From NCBI RefSeq assembly GCF_016424485.1, contig NZ_JAELUP010000107.1, positions 142,717-206,716 of the forward strand: a stretch of 64,000 bases of DNA. Reading direction: 5' to 3'. Position 1 is the stretch's first letter. Each line of letters starts with the position of its first letter. Below are positions 53,103 to 63,451 of this stretch, one piece after another. Origin of the DNA: Paenibacillus roseus. GTDB lineage: Bacteria > Bacillota > Bacilli > Paenibacillales > Paenibacillaceae. A program made the translations under genes and the position numbers. A model generated the notes under the pieces. The model saw only the letters and a program-made list of their open reading frames with translations, was not told the DNA's origin and did no database searches.

Positions 53103-53981
53103 CTATCTCCTTCCTTCCGTGTTGCTCAAGTTTTTGCGGAAAAGCCAGAATACGAACGCAATAATCAGGAAAATCATGAGGAAATAAATCCAGCCGATCG
53201 CAGCGCCATAGCCGTAATCATTTTGATTGAACACAACAGTACGTATATAGGCCATCATCTGGTTATTGGCCGCAGTAAACGAATTGACAATCGTAAACAG
53301 TGTGTTCACCAGAATCATCGGAGCAATCATGGGGAAAGTAATTTTCCAGAAACTCTCCCATTTTGTCGCGCCGTCAATATCAGCCGCCTCGTAAAGGGAT
53401 GAGGAAATCGTCTGCAGTCCCGCGAGAAAAATCAGAATCTGGACACCGGAATTCCACATGACCAGCGTCAATTGATCAGCCAGATTGAGCAGCGGCTCCA
53501 GGATGTTTGGCGGAATGACATTGCTCAGTGTCATGAACAGCCCCGTCGAAGTGAAGAGCGGCATCCGCTCCGCGCCCTGCTCCAGAATTTCCGCCAGTAC
53601 GGCTCCCGATGCGATAATGACCGGGAGGAAGAAGACGCCGCGGAAGAAGGTGCGTCCGACCAGCGGCCGGTTCAGCAGCAGCGCCGCAAACATGGCGAAG
53701 ATCAGAATGAGCGGCACCTGGATGAGCAGCTCCAGGAAGGAGTTTTGCAGCAGCGGCAAAAAGTTGACATCCGTCGAGAATGCGCGCCGGAAGTTCAGCG
53801 TACCGGTCCATTCCGGGGTTAGCCCTTCCTTGGTGACATTCATTTTGTTAAAGGCGTAATAGAACGATCTGCCGAGCGGAATCGCCATAAACATGGCGAA
53901 ACCGATCAGCCAAAGCGAGAGGAAGGAGTAGGCTTCGAGCACCGTACGCATCCGGATAGTCAGCCGCAGTTTTTTCTTCAT
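53103..53981 (-). CDS. CUT1 ABC transporter permease (MalF/LacF-like)
   Basis: Permease of 292 residues with six helices and the EAA loop YEAADIDGATKWESFWKITF. It forms the translocation path together with the LacG-like protein after it. The start overlaps the end of the DUF5696 gene by 4 bases, tying it to the upstream part of the locus. Confidence 0.93.
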   Translation of the reverse strand: MKKKLRLTIRMRTVLEAYSFLSLWLIGFAMFMAIPLGRSFYYAFNKMNVTKEGLTPEWTGTLNFRRAFSTDVNFLPLLQNSFLELLIQVPLILIFAMFAALLLNRPLVGRTFFRGVFFLPVIIASGAVLAEILEQGAERMPLFTSTGLFMTLSNVIPPNILEPLLNLADQLTLVMWNSGVQILIFLAGLQTISSSLYEAADIDGATKWESFWKITFPMIAPMILVNTLFTIVNSFTAANNQMMAYIRTVVFNQNDYGYGAAIGWIYFLMIFLIIAFVFWLFRKNLSNTEGRR

Positions 53982-56290
53982 GGTTGCTCTCCTTCCAATA
54001 CAATGGCGTAATCCCTGGCGGCCAGCGTATGTTTCCCGATCAGTTCGGACGTGTCGCCGTAGTTCACAATGACGTAAGAGCCATCCTGATAGGTGGTGCG
54101 GAATACATGCTCTGCCAGCTGCTCATGGTTGACAATCTTCATGTCCTTCACATGCGCCTTGAGCTTGGCGAAGGTCTCATACTCATTAACCGCCTGGTCA
54201 ACCCACGTGGAATACTCGGCGCTGTACAAGCGCTCCACCATGGAACGCGCCAGCTTCGTCGTCGGCTCATACGTCAACTCGTAGCTCGGCAGCGCGCCGT
54301 ACTCCAGCGCCCGCAAAAATTCGAGCTGCGGATCATCTCGCAGGTTGGACGGACTGACCGTGTAAGGCACAAGACCGTGAATCGCAATCTGATAGAATGG
54401 AACCGCCCCATCCTCAAACGTGAAATCGCTGGCATATACCGGAATATTATCGATCCGGTCGACCAGCCCAAGCGTATAGGCATAGCCGTAATCAACCGCG
54501 GTCTTGCCCACCTTGCTTCTCATATCCCCCAACGACTTCTTCCATACGCCTGCCGTCACACTCCGGTCGGTCAGACTCTTCGGATCATGGTCAGAGTAGA
54601 GCGTATCTCCCATATATTGCAGGTGAACGCCTGCAATGCCCAGCTCGGCATATTGACCCGATTCTCGCGATACGTACTTGTCATAGACGCGCTCAGGCTT
54701 AAGCAGATAAAATACATGATCCCAGTCGGAGAACCGCGTACTGATATAGTAATGTGGCACTTTCCTCACTTCGCGGTCAATGCCGCGGATGGCATCGCGA
54801 GATGTCTTGAGCTTGCTGCTGTCCTCGTAAGGCTTCACATAGTTGGCCTTCAAGTACAGGTCAATGCCGTGCTCCTTGGCATAGCTGGCCAGACTCGTCA
54901 GCTCTTTCTTGCCGCCTAGCTTGCCTTCTATCGGGAAATGCCCCGGCTGGTTGCCGTACACCCCGTCTTTCGACCAACCGTCAATGGTCAGCTCCAGACT
55001 CTTGACACCCTTCTCCAGGAAGGCGTCAATAATCGCTTTGGCCTGGTTGAAAGTCGTCATGTCCACATAAGTGTTGCCGACAATCTCATCGCGGCGCACA
55101 CCCCCGAACAGTCTGACCTGAAGTGGAACCTGATCCTGCTTCACCGGCTGCACCTGGCGGTCCTTGATGAGGTAATCGCGGTAAGCGTGAGCCATGCCGA
55201 TATAGTCGGCCTTGTCATCCGTCAGCAGCACATAGCGCACCGTCCGGTCTCCGGTTACCCGCTGCCCCTGGAACAGCGGAATTTCACCTGATTTGCCGAT
55301 AAAGATAATGTCATCATTGCGGTACATGAACTCTGCGGAGGCCCGGTACATATCAATGCCCCGCATCCCCGGCAGCGTGGCGTTGACTCTTGCGTCATAG
55401 TCGCCTTGCGTAATGATAGCGAGAAATCCCTGACTGCCATCGCGGTAGATGCCATATACCGGCAGCGCAGCATCCTGCTTCACATTCGGCTTGCGCATAT
55501 AAAAATCGTTAAAATCCTGATTCACCCGCTTCTTGAAGGCATGGTCACCGCCATAGACGAACTCGGAATATCCGTCAAAATATTGCGGGTGCGCCTCCTT
55601 GAAGCGAATGAGCGCGCCGGAGCCGTCCGGGACGAATACAGCCCCCTGCTCCTGTTTGCCCTGCGCCCCGAAGAACGGCAGCAGCTCCAGCGTTGTAATC
55701 TTGGACCTCCCGTTCTCGTAGATCGAGCTGTCCGGGATAGTCGCTTCGAATCCCTGGTCAGTCAGCCGGTATTCAACCGCAAAACCGAAATTAAGCGCCT
55801 CATTATCGAAGTCAAAGGCGAAGCGGACGCCCTGGTCGATTTTTTCCATCTTCGTCGCCGCCTTCTCCTTCTTCGGATAGGTCTGGGAGGGGCTGACTCC
55901 CTGGGTAAACCGGACATGGACCGGCGCCTGGACAAATTCCCGGTTGTTGGACGGCATTTCGCTGCCCACGGGAGGCGCGCTGAACCATTCCTTCCCTGAG
56001 GACGATTCGACAATACGCACATTGCCAAGCTCCTCATTAACGTACAGCTTGTAACGGCTGTTCTCAGCGACAAGCGCTTCAGCCTGGCCGGCATCCGGGT
56101 CGGCCTGGGTCGGCAGGACGAAATCCTCCACGACCTCTTCCTCTACTTCCTGCGCTACCGGCTGTACCGTGTTCGGCTTCAAATCCCGGGTCACGTAGAT
56201 CACGACGGCGAGCAGGATCAGAGCCATCACGGCAGCGGCGGCGGTTATCCATTTTTTATGTCTGCTCAAGCTTGCTTCCTCCTCAAGCAT
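53978..56290 (-). CDS. DUF5696-type membrane-anchored glycan protein
   Basis: A 770-residue protein with one N-terminal membrane helix (WITAAAAVMALILLAVVIYV) and a large external part. It matches the DUF5696 type common beside Paenibacillus oligosaccharide transporters: an N-terminal beta-sandwich (YKLYVNEELGNVRIVESSSG) and a C-terminal TIM-barrel-like domain (SLELTIDGWSKDGVYGNQPG, IDLYLKANYVKPYEDSS, GIAGVHLQYMGDTLYSDHDP), as in glycosidases, though no catalytic pair can be assigned. The ATG at 56290 abuts a GGAG; TTG at codon 8, with GGAGG eight bases upstream, may be the real start. Confidence 0.8.
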   Translation of the reverse strand: MLEEEASLSRHKKWITAAAAVMALILLAVVIYVTRDLKPNTVQPVAQEVEEEVVEDFVLPTQADPDAGQAEALVAENSRYKLYVNEELGNVRIVESSSGKEWFSAPPVGSEMPSNNREFVQAPVHVRFTQGVSPSQTYPKKEKAATKMEKIDQGVRFAFDFDNEALNFGFAVEYRLTDQGFEATIPDSSIYENGRSKITTLELLPFFGAQGKQEQGAVFVPDGSGALIRFKEAHPQYFDGYSEFVYGGDHAFKKRVNQDFNDFYMRKPNVKQDAALPVYGIYRDGSQGFLAIITQGDYDARVNATLPGMRGIDMYRASAEFMYRNDDIIFIGKSGEIPLFQGQRVTGDRTVRYVLLTDDKADYIGMAHAYRDYLIKDRQVQPVKQDQVPLQVRLFGGVRRDEIVGNTYVDMTTFNQAKAIIDAFLEKGVKSLELTIDGWSKDGVYGNQPGHFPIEGKLGGKKELTSLASYAKEHGIDLYLKANYVKPYEDSSKLKTSRDAIRGIDREVRKVPHYYISTRFSDWDHVFYLLKPERVYDKYVSRESGQYAELGIAGVHLQYMGDTLYSDHDPKSLTDRSVTAGVWKKSLGDMRSKVGKTAVDYGYAYTLGLVDRIDNIPVYASDFTFEDGAVPFYQIAIHGLVPYTVSPSNLRDDPQLEFLRALEYGALPSYELTYEPTTKLARSMVERLYSAEYSTWVDQAVNEYETFAKLKAHVKDMKIVNHEQLAEHVFRTTYQDGSYVIVNYGDTSELIGKHTLAARDYAIVLEGEQP

Positions 56291-56320
56291 CTCCGTGGGA
56301 GATGAATTGTATAGCCTAAC

Positions 56321-56935
56321 CTACAGCCGGAACTGGACTTCTTTCACAATTCCGATCACAAACTCCACCGCCTGATTCACCAGCCCGAAGATGAGGAATC
56401 CGACAAACCAGATGACAAGCATGCCGATCAGCGACAGCAGGATGATCCATATCATTTTTCCCAGCTCGAAATCATGCAGAATCTTCACTTTGGCCAGGAA
56501 CAGGAAGACGACCCAGCACTGGATAAAGGTATAAATGCCATAATAGGTCGTATTCTCCCCTTGCGTCAGTACCTGCGACACCAGCGCCAACGGAACCGAC
56601 AATACGATATAGGGAAGCAGTGCATACGCGGACGAGACAACGATGTCCTTGAATTTGCCTTCCCCGTCGAGAATTGCGCTCACGGCCCAGTTGGAGATGC
56701 ACCAGGTCATCCACGGCACCAGAATCCAGAATGATTCGAACAGGAACGAAACCTGGTACGATTCCCGCCCCTCGAAGGAGAACCCGGTCAAGGAAATACG
56801 AAGGATATGCACGATCACCATCAGTGCCAGAAGAATCCCGGCATGAGACCACCTGGCGCGGCCTTCGAATTGGATATCATAGAAGAAATCCAGCGGGTGC
56901 AGCAGCGCCTTGCGCGTATTGCTCAGCAGTTCCAT
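56321..56935 (-). CDS. YIP1-family membrane protein
   Basis: A 204-residue protein with five hydrophobic helices of the YIP1 type (FYDIQFEGRARWSHAGILLA, then WAVSAILDGEGKFKDIVVSS). The frame extends upstream to 57169, but AAAGGAG precedes ATG 56935, which shares TGATG with the stop of the NHL-repeat gene. It is thus coupled to that gene and likely works with it in the envelope. Function in bacteria is unknown; such genes recur next to the NHL and DUF5696 genes in sugar-transport loci. Confidence 0.82.
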   Translation of the reverse strand: MELLSNTRKALLHPLDFFYDIQFEGRARWSHAGILLALMVIVHILRISLTGFSFEGRESYQVSFLFESFWILVPWMTWCISNWAVSAILDGEGKFKDIVVSSAYALLPYIVLSVPLALVSQVLTQGENTTYYGIYTFIQCWVVFLFLAKVKILHDFELGKMIWIILLSLIGMLVIWFVGFLIFGLVNQAVEFVIGIVKEVQFRL

Positions 56936-58425
56936 CAGGAGCCACTCCTTTCCGTAACGTTCCCTTGCGCGTATTCCTTGGGCCGCAATTTTCCCCACTG
57001 CTTCCGCAGCAGCGGCACGCCGAATCGGAGTACGAGAAACAACACAATGATGCTGATGAACACAAGCTGAAAATTCTCCCGCAGCCATTCCTTGCGATAT
57101 TCCTTGAGCGATTGTGAATAATTGTATTGATCCCGGGCCATCTTGTGGTAGGCCATCGCTTCCTTCCACCGCTCTTCCTTCTCCAGCGCCTTGCCGATGC
57201 CGCTGTAAGCAAGTTCATAATTGCTGTTGATCTCCAGCACCTTTCGCCATGGCTCCTTGGCCTCCTGATACCGCCCGTCAACAAACAATGACGAAGCTTC
57301 ATGCACCAGATCGCCGAACGGAGTCGTGCCAAAGCGGTCAATCCTGTTGCGTGTTTTGTCAACGATATAGATGTTGCCGTCGCTTGTCTGGTCGATCGCT
57401 ACCGGCGTCTGAAACAAGCCGTTCTGGGTACCCAGCCCGCCGAAGACGAACAGCAGGCTTCTGACCTTGTCGTACTGGAACGCTTTGCCTGTCGACAGAT
57501 CCAGCGCCGTTACAACCCCCTTGTCATCCACCGTCAAATCCACGAAGGAGGCTATATCGAAGGAGCCGTACGAGAAGACATCGCCGAACTTCTTCCGGTT
57601 GTGCGCCTGCGTCCAGTCCGGATTATACGTATCGACACCGACAGCGCTCAGCCGTTTGACCTGGTTGTACTCCGTGCCGAGCGTCGTCGTCCAGATGAAC
57701 CCTTCCTCATCCTGGTACAGATTAGAAAATTCCTGCGGCCTTACAGCCGCCAATTGCGCTTTCTGCTCGTCGGTCGCAAACAACCTGATCAGGAATCGCT
57801 GCCAACTGAATTCCACCATATTGGCTCCGAAATAGCCTTTGAAAACGCCATTAGGATCAATTTGCAAAAGTCCCGAGCTTGTGCCGTCATTCGCGATAAT
57901 CATGTAGTCCCGCTTATCGACAATCAGCTTTGCCGGAGAGAACAGAAAGTTTGCTCCAAGCAGCGGACTGTCAGGCGCCTTGATTTCCTTCTGGAACACC
58001 CCGTCATGGTTGAAAATAGCGATCCGGCGATTTTGGGTATCGGCTACATATACGGTGCCGTCATTCTTGACGAAGATGCCTTTGGGACCATTCAGCTTGC
58101 CTGGGCCGTCCTCGTCCCCGTATACACGGACCAACTGGTGGCTGCTGTCAAGCAACACGATCCGGTTATTGCCGCTGTCCACTACATAGATCGCGTTGTT
58201 GTCATTGATGTAAATATCCTCCGGCGCTTTGAACGGACCTGACGGCAGATTATAGCCGTCAATCGATTCCTTGTACAAATAGCCGTTGATCGACGGGGAA
58301 TCCGATCTTGAATTCCAGATGTAGCCGTCGTATGGGCTGCTCGCAGACGCTGCCGCCGGGATGCCGAGGAGAAGCGCTGAACTAATGAGCCACACGAGGA
58401 CAGCTCTTGGTAAGCTTGCTCGCAT
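56935..58425 (-). CDS. Membrane-anchored NHL-repeat protein with TPR segment
   Basis: A 496-residue envelope protein. A signal peptide (LPRAVLVWLISSALLLGIPA, cut at ASA) is followed by an NHL-type propeller (APEDIYINDNNAIYVVDSGN, GPKGIFVKNDGTVYVADTQN, NGLFQTPVAIDQTSDGNIYI), a TPR-like helical stretch (YQEAKEPWRKVLEINSNYEL, then AYSGIGKALEKEERWKEAM) and a C-terminal membrane helix (LVFISIIVLFLVLRFGVPLL). Both ends suggest a scaffold facing outside. It is coupled to the YIP1 gene and 13 bases after a permease gene. Confidence 0.85.
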   Translation of the reverse strand: MRASLPRAVLVWLISSALLLGIPAAASASSPYDGYIWNSRSDSPSINGYLYKESIDGYNLPSGPFKAPEDIYINDNNAIYVVDSGNNRIVLLDSSHQLVRVYGDEDGPGKLNGPKGIFVKNDGTVYVADTQNRRIAIFNHDGVFQKEIKAPDSPLLGANFLFSPAKLIVDKRDYMIIANDGTSSGLLQIDPNGVFKGYFGANMVEFSWQRFLIRLFATDEQKAQLAAVRPQEFSNLYQDEEGFIWTTTLGTEYNQVKRLSAVGVDTYNPDWTQAHNRKKFGDVFSYGSFDIASFVDLTVDDKGVVTALDLSTGKAFQYDKVRSLLFVFGGLGTQNGLFQTPVAIDQTSDGNIYIVDKTRNRIDRFGTTPFGDLVHEASSLFVDGRYQEAKEPWRKVLEINSNYELAYSGIGKALEKEERWKEAMAYHKMARDQYNYSQSLKEYRKEWLRENFQLVFISIIVLFLVLRFGVPLLRKQWGKLRPKEYAQGNVTERSGS

Positions 58426-58438
58426 CGTTCCTCTCCCC

Positions 58439-59293
58439 CTATTCTTTCAGCCCTGAATGGGCCATCGTCTGAAGCACCATCCGCTGCGTAATGACGAATA
58501 CTAATATGGTCGGGATAATCATCAGGAAGCTGGCCGCAGCGAACGTGCCCACCCTGGCGACCACTCCCGCTCCGCCGCTGATCGTCTGAATGGCGATCGG
58601 CAATGATTTCATATCCTCCTGCGTGGCGTATACCATCGCCGGGTACGGGTCATTCCACGCCTGGATGAAGCTGAACAGCGCAAAGGTCGCAATCGCCGGC
58701 TTCAGCATCGGAATAACGATAGAGAGGAAGATTTTCCACTCGCCTGCCCCGTCAATTCTGGCCGCCTCCAGCAGCGGCTCGGGGATCTGCTTCGCAAACT
58801 GCACCATGAGGAACATCCCCACCGGCGAAGCCAGATACGGAATGATCTGGGCGATATACGTATTCATGAGGCCGACATTGCTGATGACCAGATACTGCGG
58901 AATTTGCAGTACCATCGGCGAGAACATCAGCGAGAAGACGATCAGATTGAAGATCGCGCTGCGAAACGGCATGTTGTGCTTGGCGAGCGGATAGGCGGCC
59001 AGCGCCGATACGATAATCCCCCCGCCGACAACGCCCAGCGTGACAATCAGGCTGTTGAAGATGTAGCGCGTGAACGGCACAAAGGATGAACCTGTAACCA
59101 GCAAGAGCTGATAAAAGTTGTTCCATGTCGGGTTGATGAAGAAAAAGCGCGGCGGGAACAGGAATAGCTCGGCCGTCGGTTTGAATGCGGTGGACGCCAT
59201 ATATACAAGGGGGGCGAGCATCAGCAGCCCGAATGCGGTCAGCAACAGGTAGAAGAGCGATCTGCCCCAATTGAATCTCAAGCCTTTTACCAT
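58439..59293 (-). CDS. CUT1 ABC transporter permease (MalG/LacG-like), second system
   Basis: Permease of 284 residues with six helices; EAA loop LEAARIDGAGEWKIFLSIVI. It follows its partner permease by 7 bases and belongs to the second transporter of the locus, whose binder is the 999-residue protein. Confidence 0.93.
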   Translation of the reverse strand: MVKGLRFNWGRSLFYLLLTAFGLLMLAPLVYMASTAFKPTAELFLFPPRFFFINPTWNNFYQLLLVTGSSFVPFTRYIFNSLIVTLGVVGGGIIVSALAAYPLAKHNMPFRSAIFNLIVFSLMFSPMVLQIPQYLVISNVGLMNTYIAQIIPYLASPVGMFLMVQFAKQIPEPLLEAARIDGAGEWKIFLSIVIPMLKPAIATFALFSFIQAWNDPYPAMVYATQEDMKSLPIAIQTISGGAGVVARVGTFAAASFLMIIPTILVFVITQRMVLQTMAHSGLKE

Positions 59294-59300
59294 GATGATG

Positions 59301-60272
59301 TCAGTCCCTCCCCAGCCACTTAAAGATAAGACGATTCAGTCCAAGCATGATCATGAACAGGACGACCGCAATGGCCGATGCGTATCCCATCTCGAATTTG
59401 ATAAAGGCGTAATCGAACAAATGCGTCAGAATCGTATGTCCCGCATAGAGCGGACTCGGTATGCCGACGAGTTGGACACTGACATCGAATACTTGCAGGG
59501 AAAATACGACCTGGAGCACCGCGCCGAACAGCAGCTGCGGCTTTACGGATGGAATTGTAATGTACCACAGCTCCTGCAGCTTGAACTTGATGCCGTCGAT
59601 CGCGCCCGCCTCATACAGTTCCTTGGACACATTTTGCAGACCGGCGAGGAAAGCCAGGAACCCGATCCCCATGCTCATCCAGAGCGACACGATAATAATG
59701 ACCGGCACGATTGAATTGACATTTTGCAAAAACAGATACGGTTCCTGGATAATACCGAGCTTGAGCGCCCAATAATTGATCAGCCCTTTGCGGTCTCCCG
59801 CAAACAGGTACAGCCATACAACCGACATCGCCGTCGCGCTCGTAATCGAGGGCGTATAAAAGCATAGCGTATAGAAAAAGCGGTATTTCACCGGCACCTG
59901 GCTGATGAGCCATGCGAGCATAAAAGCCATCACATAACCCACCGGTCCGGTAATCATCGCGAAATTAAACGTAATGCCGATCGCCTTCAAGAAAATATCA
60001 TCATCGACGAACAGCAGCCGGTAATTGGACAGCCCGATGAAGCGCGGGCTTTCGATCATGTTGTAATAGCTGAAGCTGAGTCCGATCGAGGTGAAAATCG
60101 GAATAATCGTAAAGAAGGTGAATAACAGCAAAAATGGCGCGAGAAACAGATAGGATAGCTTGTGGCGCTTGATGTTCTCCCACAAGAGCGCCAGCTTGCT
60201 CGGCTTGCCCGTTCCGGGGCTGAGGGGACGATCCGTCCCCGGTACTGTCTTTGTTGTCGCGGTACTGCTCAT
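59301..60272 (-). CDS. CUT1 ABC transporter permease (MalF/LacF-like), second system
   Basis: Permease of 323 residues with six helices and a modified EAA loop (YEAGAIDGIKFKLQELWYIT). It has a Thr/Pro-rich cytosolic N-terminus (about 30 residues). It begins directly after the stop of the 999-residue binding protein gene, with no spacing, so the two are translated in series. Confidence 0.92.
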   Translation of the reverse strand: MSSTATTKTVPGTDRPLSPGTGKPSKLALLWENIKRHKLSYLFLAPFLLLFTFFTIIPIFTSIGLSFSYYNMIESPRFIGLSNYRLLFVDDDIFLKAIGITFNFAMITGPVGYVMAFMLAWLISQVPVKYRFFYTLCFYTPSITSATAMSVVWLYLFAGDRKGLINYWALKLGIIQEPYLFLQNVNSIVPVIIIVSLWMSMGIGFLAFLAGLQNVSKELYEAGAIDGIKFKLQELWYITIPSVKPQLLFGAVLQVVFSLQVFDVSVQLVGIPSPLYAGHTILTHLFDYAFIKFEMGYASAIAVVLFMIMLGLNRLIFKWLGRD

Positions 60273-63272
60273 CTATTTCGCCCCTCCCCCGGTATCTAAG
60301 CGGCCGCCGGCAGTGTAGTCATCGCCGAACTCTTCCCGCTTCTTGCGAAGCTCCTTGTTAATTTCACGGACACCGTTCTCGATGGCCTCACGCGGAATTA
60401 CCCCGTTAAGCACAATTTCGTTCCAGATGTTCGCAATATGCCGCGTTGTATAATAGCCGCCAAGCACAACCTCGCGCTCGCGGAACCATTCCCATTGCTC
60501 CAGTACGGCATCGATATCTTCGGATTGCCAAGGCAGGCGCGTCAGCGCTTCGACATTCGCTGTATTCCATCTCGCTTCAACGCCGAGCAGCGATTCCAGC
60601 TCGGAGCCGAACCGCTCCTGCGCGTCCGCTCCCGTCCACCAGGTCATGAACTCCCAGGCCGCGTCCTTATTTTTCGCGCTGTTGAACATGACTGCCGTCT
60701 GTCCGAGACCGCCTGTCGAGCGGTTAATCTTGCCGTCCGACTGCTTGAGACCCGGGATCGGTTGCATCTTCCACCATCCCGTAAGCTCCGGCGCTGCCGT
60801 AGACAGCATGACATAAGTCGTATAATCGGCGACCCCGATCGGCATTTCGCCGGTACGGAAACGGTTGTAGAAGTCGGCCTGCTTCTCAATCTTGTAGTTC
60901 GTATATAGTCCGGTCCACATCTTGATTGCTTCCAGCGCTTCATGGGAATCCAGATCGGAATAACGCCCATCGTCCTTATACAGATCACCATTGCGCTGGA
61001 ACAGGAACGGGGCAAATTCATTGACCGCGTTGTTCGGGGCATTCGGCGCATGCGGGTAGAAGAAATCCATTCCGCTTTGCTGCAGCAGCGGGATCAGGTT
61101 CATGACTTCTTCCCAAGTCTGCGGAATCTGGTCTTCCGTCACGCCCAGCTCTTCCATAATGTCCGTTCGATAGAACAGCATCGAGAAGTTCTGCGTCTCC
61201 GGCAATGCGAAGTTGCCGCCGTTATACCGGTACGGGATGAGAGCGCCCGGCCGGAATCTTGATGCTATTTCCTCGTAATCGCTGAATGTGGACAGATCGA
61301 CCAATCCGCCGCGAACCGCGAAGTCAATTGGCACTTCCCCTTCCACCCCAAGCGCTACGTCAGGCGCAAGGCCTGATGTCTGAGCAAGCAGGAGCAGTTG
61401 CATGGCTCCGGCAGGGATAACGTTGACATTGACCTTGATGCCGCTCTCCGGCGTGAAGTCCTCATCGACCATCTGCTTGATGATCTGTACCCAATCGCGG
61501 CCGCGGGCGACCCAGACATCAATCACTTCTTCGTCATCATAGACATTGCCGATACCGCTGTAGTCTTTTGTAAACGAATACATAAAATCCATGACTGTTG
61601 TTCCAAACCGCTTGATGATCGGCGCTTCCGCCTTCGGCCACGGATGATCGACCGATTTGATCACAAAATAATCGATAATTACGCTTTGCGTACTCAGACC
61701 GTTCACCCACAGTCCGAGTGAAGATTGCATATCCGTCAGCGAAGCCAGACGGCTTGGAATCAAATCGGTCTTCGCTGCCATTGCAAGCAGCTGATCGCGA
61801 GCCTCGCCCAAGGTACTGACCTCGGATGAACCCTTCGGCACGCCAAAGTCATAGAGCTTATTCATCGCATCATCCAGCGATCTGGCCATCAGATGGATTC
61901 GCGGAACGAGATTCGGGATGCTTCCCTCAAGCTTCCAGTCGCGGTTCGGGTCCGGGTTCGTTCCCGTAATTTGCAGAATTTCTCTGGACAGCAGCGAGAT
62001 TTTGCTCGTCGTATCCAGCACATTCTCGAATACCTCGCCAAGCGATCCGACCTGCACCTCCATCCGCAACGTATGCTTGCCTTCCTCCAGATAAAAGAGA
62101 TACTCCTCGTCCCGATCCGTCAGGCTGTGAAGCTGCCAGCCTTGCTTGAACGGGAATTTGGCATGATTCATTTCCTTGAATGGCACTTTGCCGTCAATCA
62201 TCACCATGCGTTCAATCGGAATTCCGTTCAGGAACCATGCCCCGAACCTTGCGCCAATATTGTACAGACCGCTTTCCGGCACCTCGAATTCCCATTCTGC
62301 CCATTGGCCGCCCTTGCGCCATGCATCGCCGCCGAAGCTATTCAATGTAATCGCTTTCGAATTTAACGGCTCTGTAGCCGGCTCCCGGTCTTCCACACGA
62401 CGCAGTGTCGGATCGGACCGCAATGAGGAGCCTTCCGCCTGCACCTTGATGAAGTGGCCTTTCGTGGGCTTATAGCCCTTCTCGTCATATTCAGCCACAA
62501 GCTGCTCATAGCTCGGGATTTGTACAGGCGAGAATACTTCCAGCTCCCCAATTGCTGCCGGCTCCCGCATCGCATTGATGCGGATCGTATGCTCCCCTTT
62601 GCTCAAATAATAGCGGAACGGCTCGGACACCTTGCCTTCGGCATCGCGGAACTCGCGGTACTGCCAGCCAAATACCTCTTCCCGGCGCGGGTTGAATTCA
62701 TTGCCCTGATTATCCTTGGTCGTCGGTCCCGCTTCTCTCCACATCCGCTGGAATTCCATCTTCTTCGACTGGAAGAAAGGGAACTCGCCGTCAATCTGGA
62801 CATTGCGCACAATAGCGGAACGCTTGCCCTCAAGCGCATAATAGCTCATGGCCAACTGGTAAAATCCATCCTCTGGAACGTTCACCTTGTATTCCACCCA
62901 GCTGTCCTCGCCATCCAGTATGAGCACATCGCCTGTCCATCCGTCCAGACTGCTGGCAACAGAGGTTCCTTCCTCACTCCTCGCTGCGTATTCCATAGAC
63001 GGAACCGACAGTCGGAATCCTGATGTATCCTTGGCTCCCTCCTGCTCCAAAGCCCTCATATATTTCAGGTAAGAAGGCTCCAGCCTGCTCTTGATGTCCT
63101 GATCCGCCAGTATGGAACGCTCATCGACATCACTATAGTCGGGTATGCTCGCCATCGCAAGATCATCAAATCCGCGCGTGCTGTTCCAATAGAGAATAGC
63201 AACGGCAACCAAGGCAAGCACAATCAGACTGACCATATAGTTACGTAAAATTTTTGCAGCTCTGCGAAGCAC
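60273..63272 (-). CDS. Giant membrane-anchored solute-binding protein with carbohydrate-binding-like modules
   Basis: A 999-residue fusion. A membrane helix at residues 13-29 (VSLIVLALVAVAILYW) without lipobox holds it to the membrane. Two beta-sandwich modules that resemble carbohydrate-binding domains follow (DSWVEYKVNVPEDGFYQLAM near 125; GQWAEWEFEVPESGLYNIGA near 325). From about residue 560 the protein is a CUT1-type binding protein (GIKVNVNVIPAGAMQLLLLA, LFYRTDIMEELGVTEDQIPQ, AAWEFMTWWTG). Usual binders are about 430 residues. It leads the operon and likely catches a polymer or large oligosaccharide before transport by the next two permeases. Confidence 0.85.
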   Translation of the reverse strand: MLRRAAKILRNYMVSLIVLALVAVAILYWNSTRGFDDLAMASIPDYSDVDERSILADQDIKSRLEPSYLKYMRALEQEGAKDTSGFRLSVPSMEYAARSEEGTSVASSLDGWTGDVLILDGEDSWVEYKVNVPEDGFYQLAMSYYALEGKRSAIVRNVQIDGEFPFFQSKKMEFQRMWREAGPTTKDNQGNEFNPRREEVFGWQYREFRDAEGKVSEPFRYYLSKGEHTIRINAMREPAAIGELEVFSPVQIPSYEQLVAEYDEKGYKPTKGHFIKVQAEGSSLRSDPTLRRVEDREPATEPLNSKAITLNSFGGDAWRKGGQWAEWEFEVPESGLYNIGARFGAWFLNGIPIERMVMIDGKVPFKEMNHAKFPFKQGWQLHSLTDRDEEYLFYLEEGKHTLRMEVQVGSLGEVFENVLDTTSKISLLSREILQITGTNPDPNRDWKLEGSIPNLVPRIHLMARSLDDAMNKLYDFGVPKGSSEVSTLGEARDQLLAMAAKTDLIPSRLASLTDMQSSLGLWVNGLSTQSVIIDYFVIKSVDHPWPKAEAPIIKRFGTTVMDFMYSFTKDYSGIGNVYDDEEVIDVWVARGRDWVQIIKQMVDEDFTPESGIKVNVNVIPAGAMQLLLLAQTSGLAPDVALGVEGEVPIDFAVRGGLVDLSTFSDYEEIASRFRPGALIPYRYNGGNFALPETQNFSMLFYRTDIMEELGVTEDQIPQTWEEVMNLIPLLQQSGMDFFYPHAPNAPNNAVNEFAPFLFQRNGDLYKDDGRYSDLDSHEALEAIKMWTGLYTNYKIEKQADFYNRFRTGEMPIGVADYTTYVMLSTAAPELTGWWKMQPIPGLKQSDGKINRSTGGLGQTAVMFNSAKNKDAAWEFMTWWTGADAQERFGSELESLLGVEARWNTANVEALTRLPWQSEDIDAVLEQWEWFREREVVLGGYYTTRHIANIWNEIVLNGVIPREAIENGVREINKELRKKREEFGDDYTAGGRLDTGGGAK

Positions 63273-63451
63273 GCATACGTTCCCCCTGTCTAGTGGCTAG
63301 ATTATTCCACATTGTATCAAGCGGCCCCGGGACGTGGAATCGCACTTTATTAGGCTTATAGTCTTTTTTCAACCATTTGGGTTTTGAAGTGTTTAATTCC
63401 TAATTTTTACCTATTTTTAGATTGCTTTTTTCGCGGCTCTCATCGTATTCT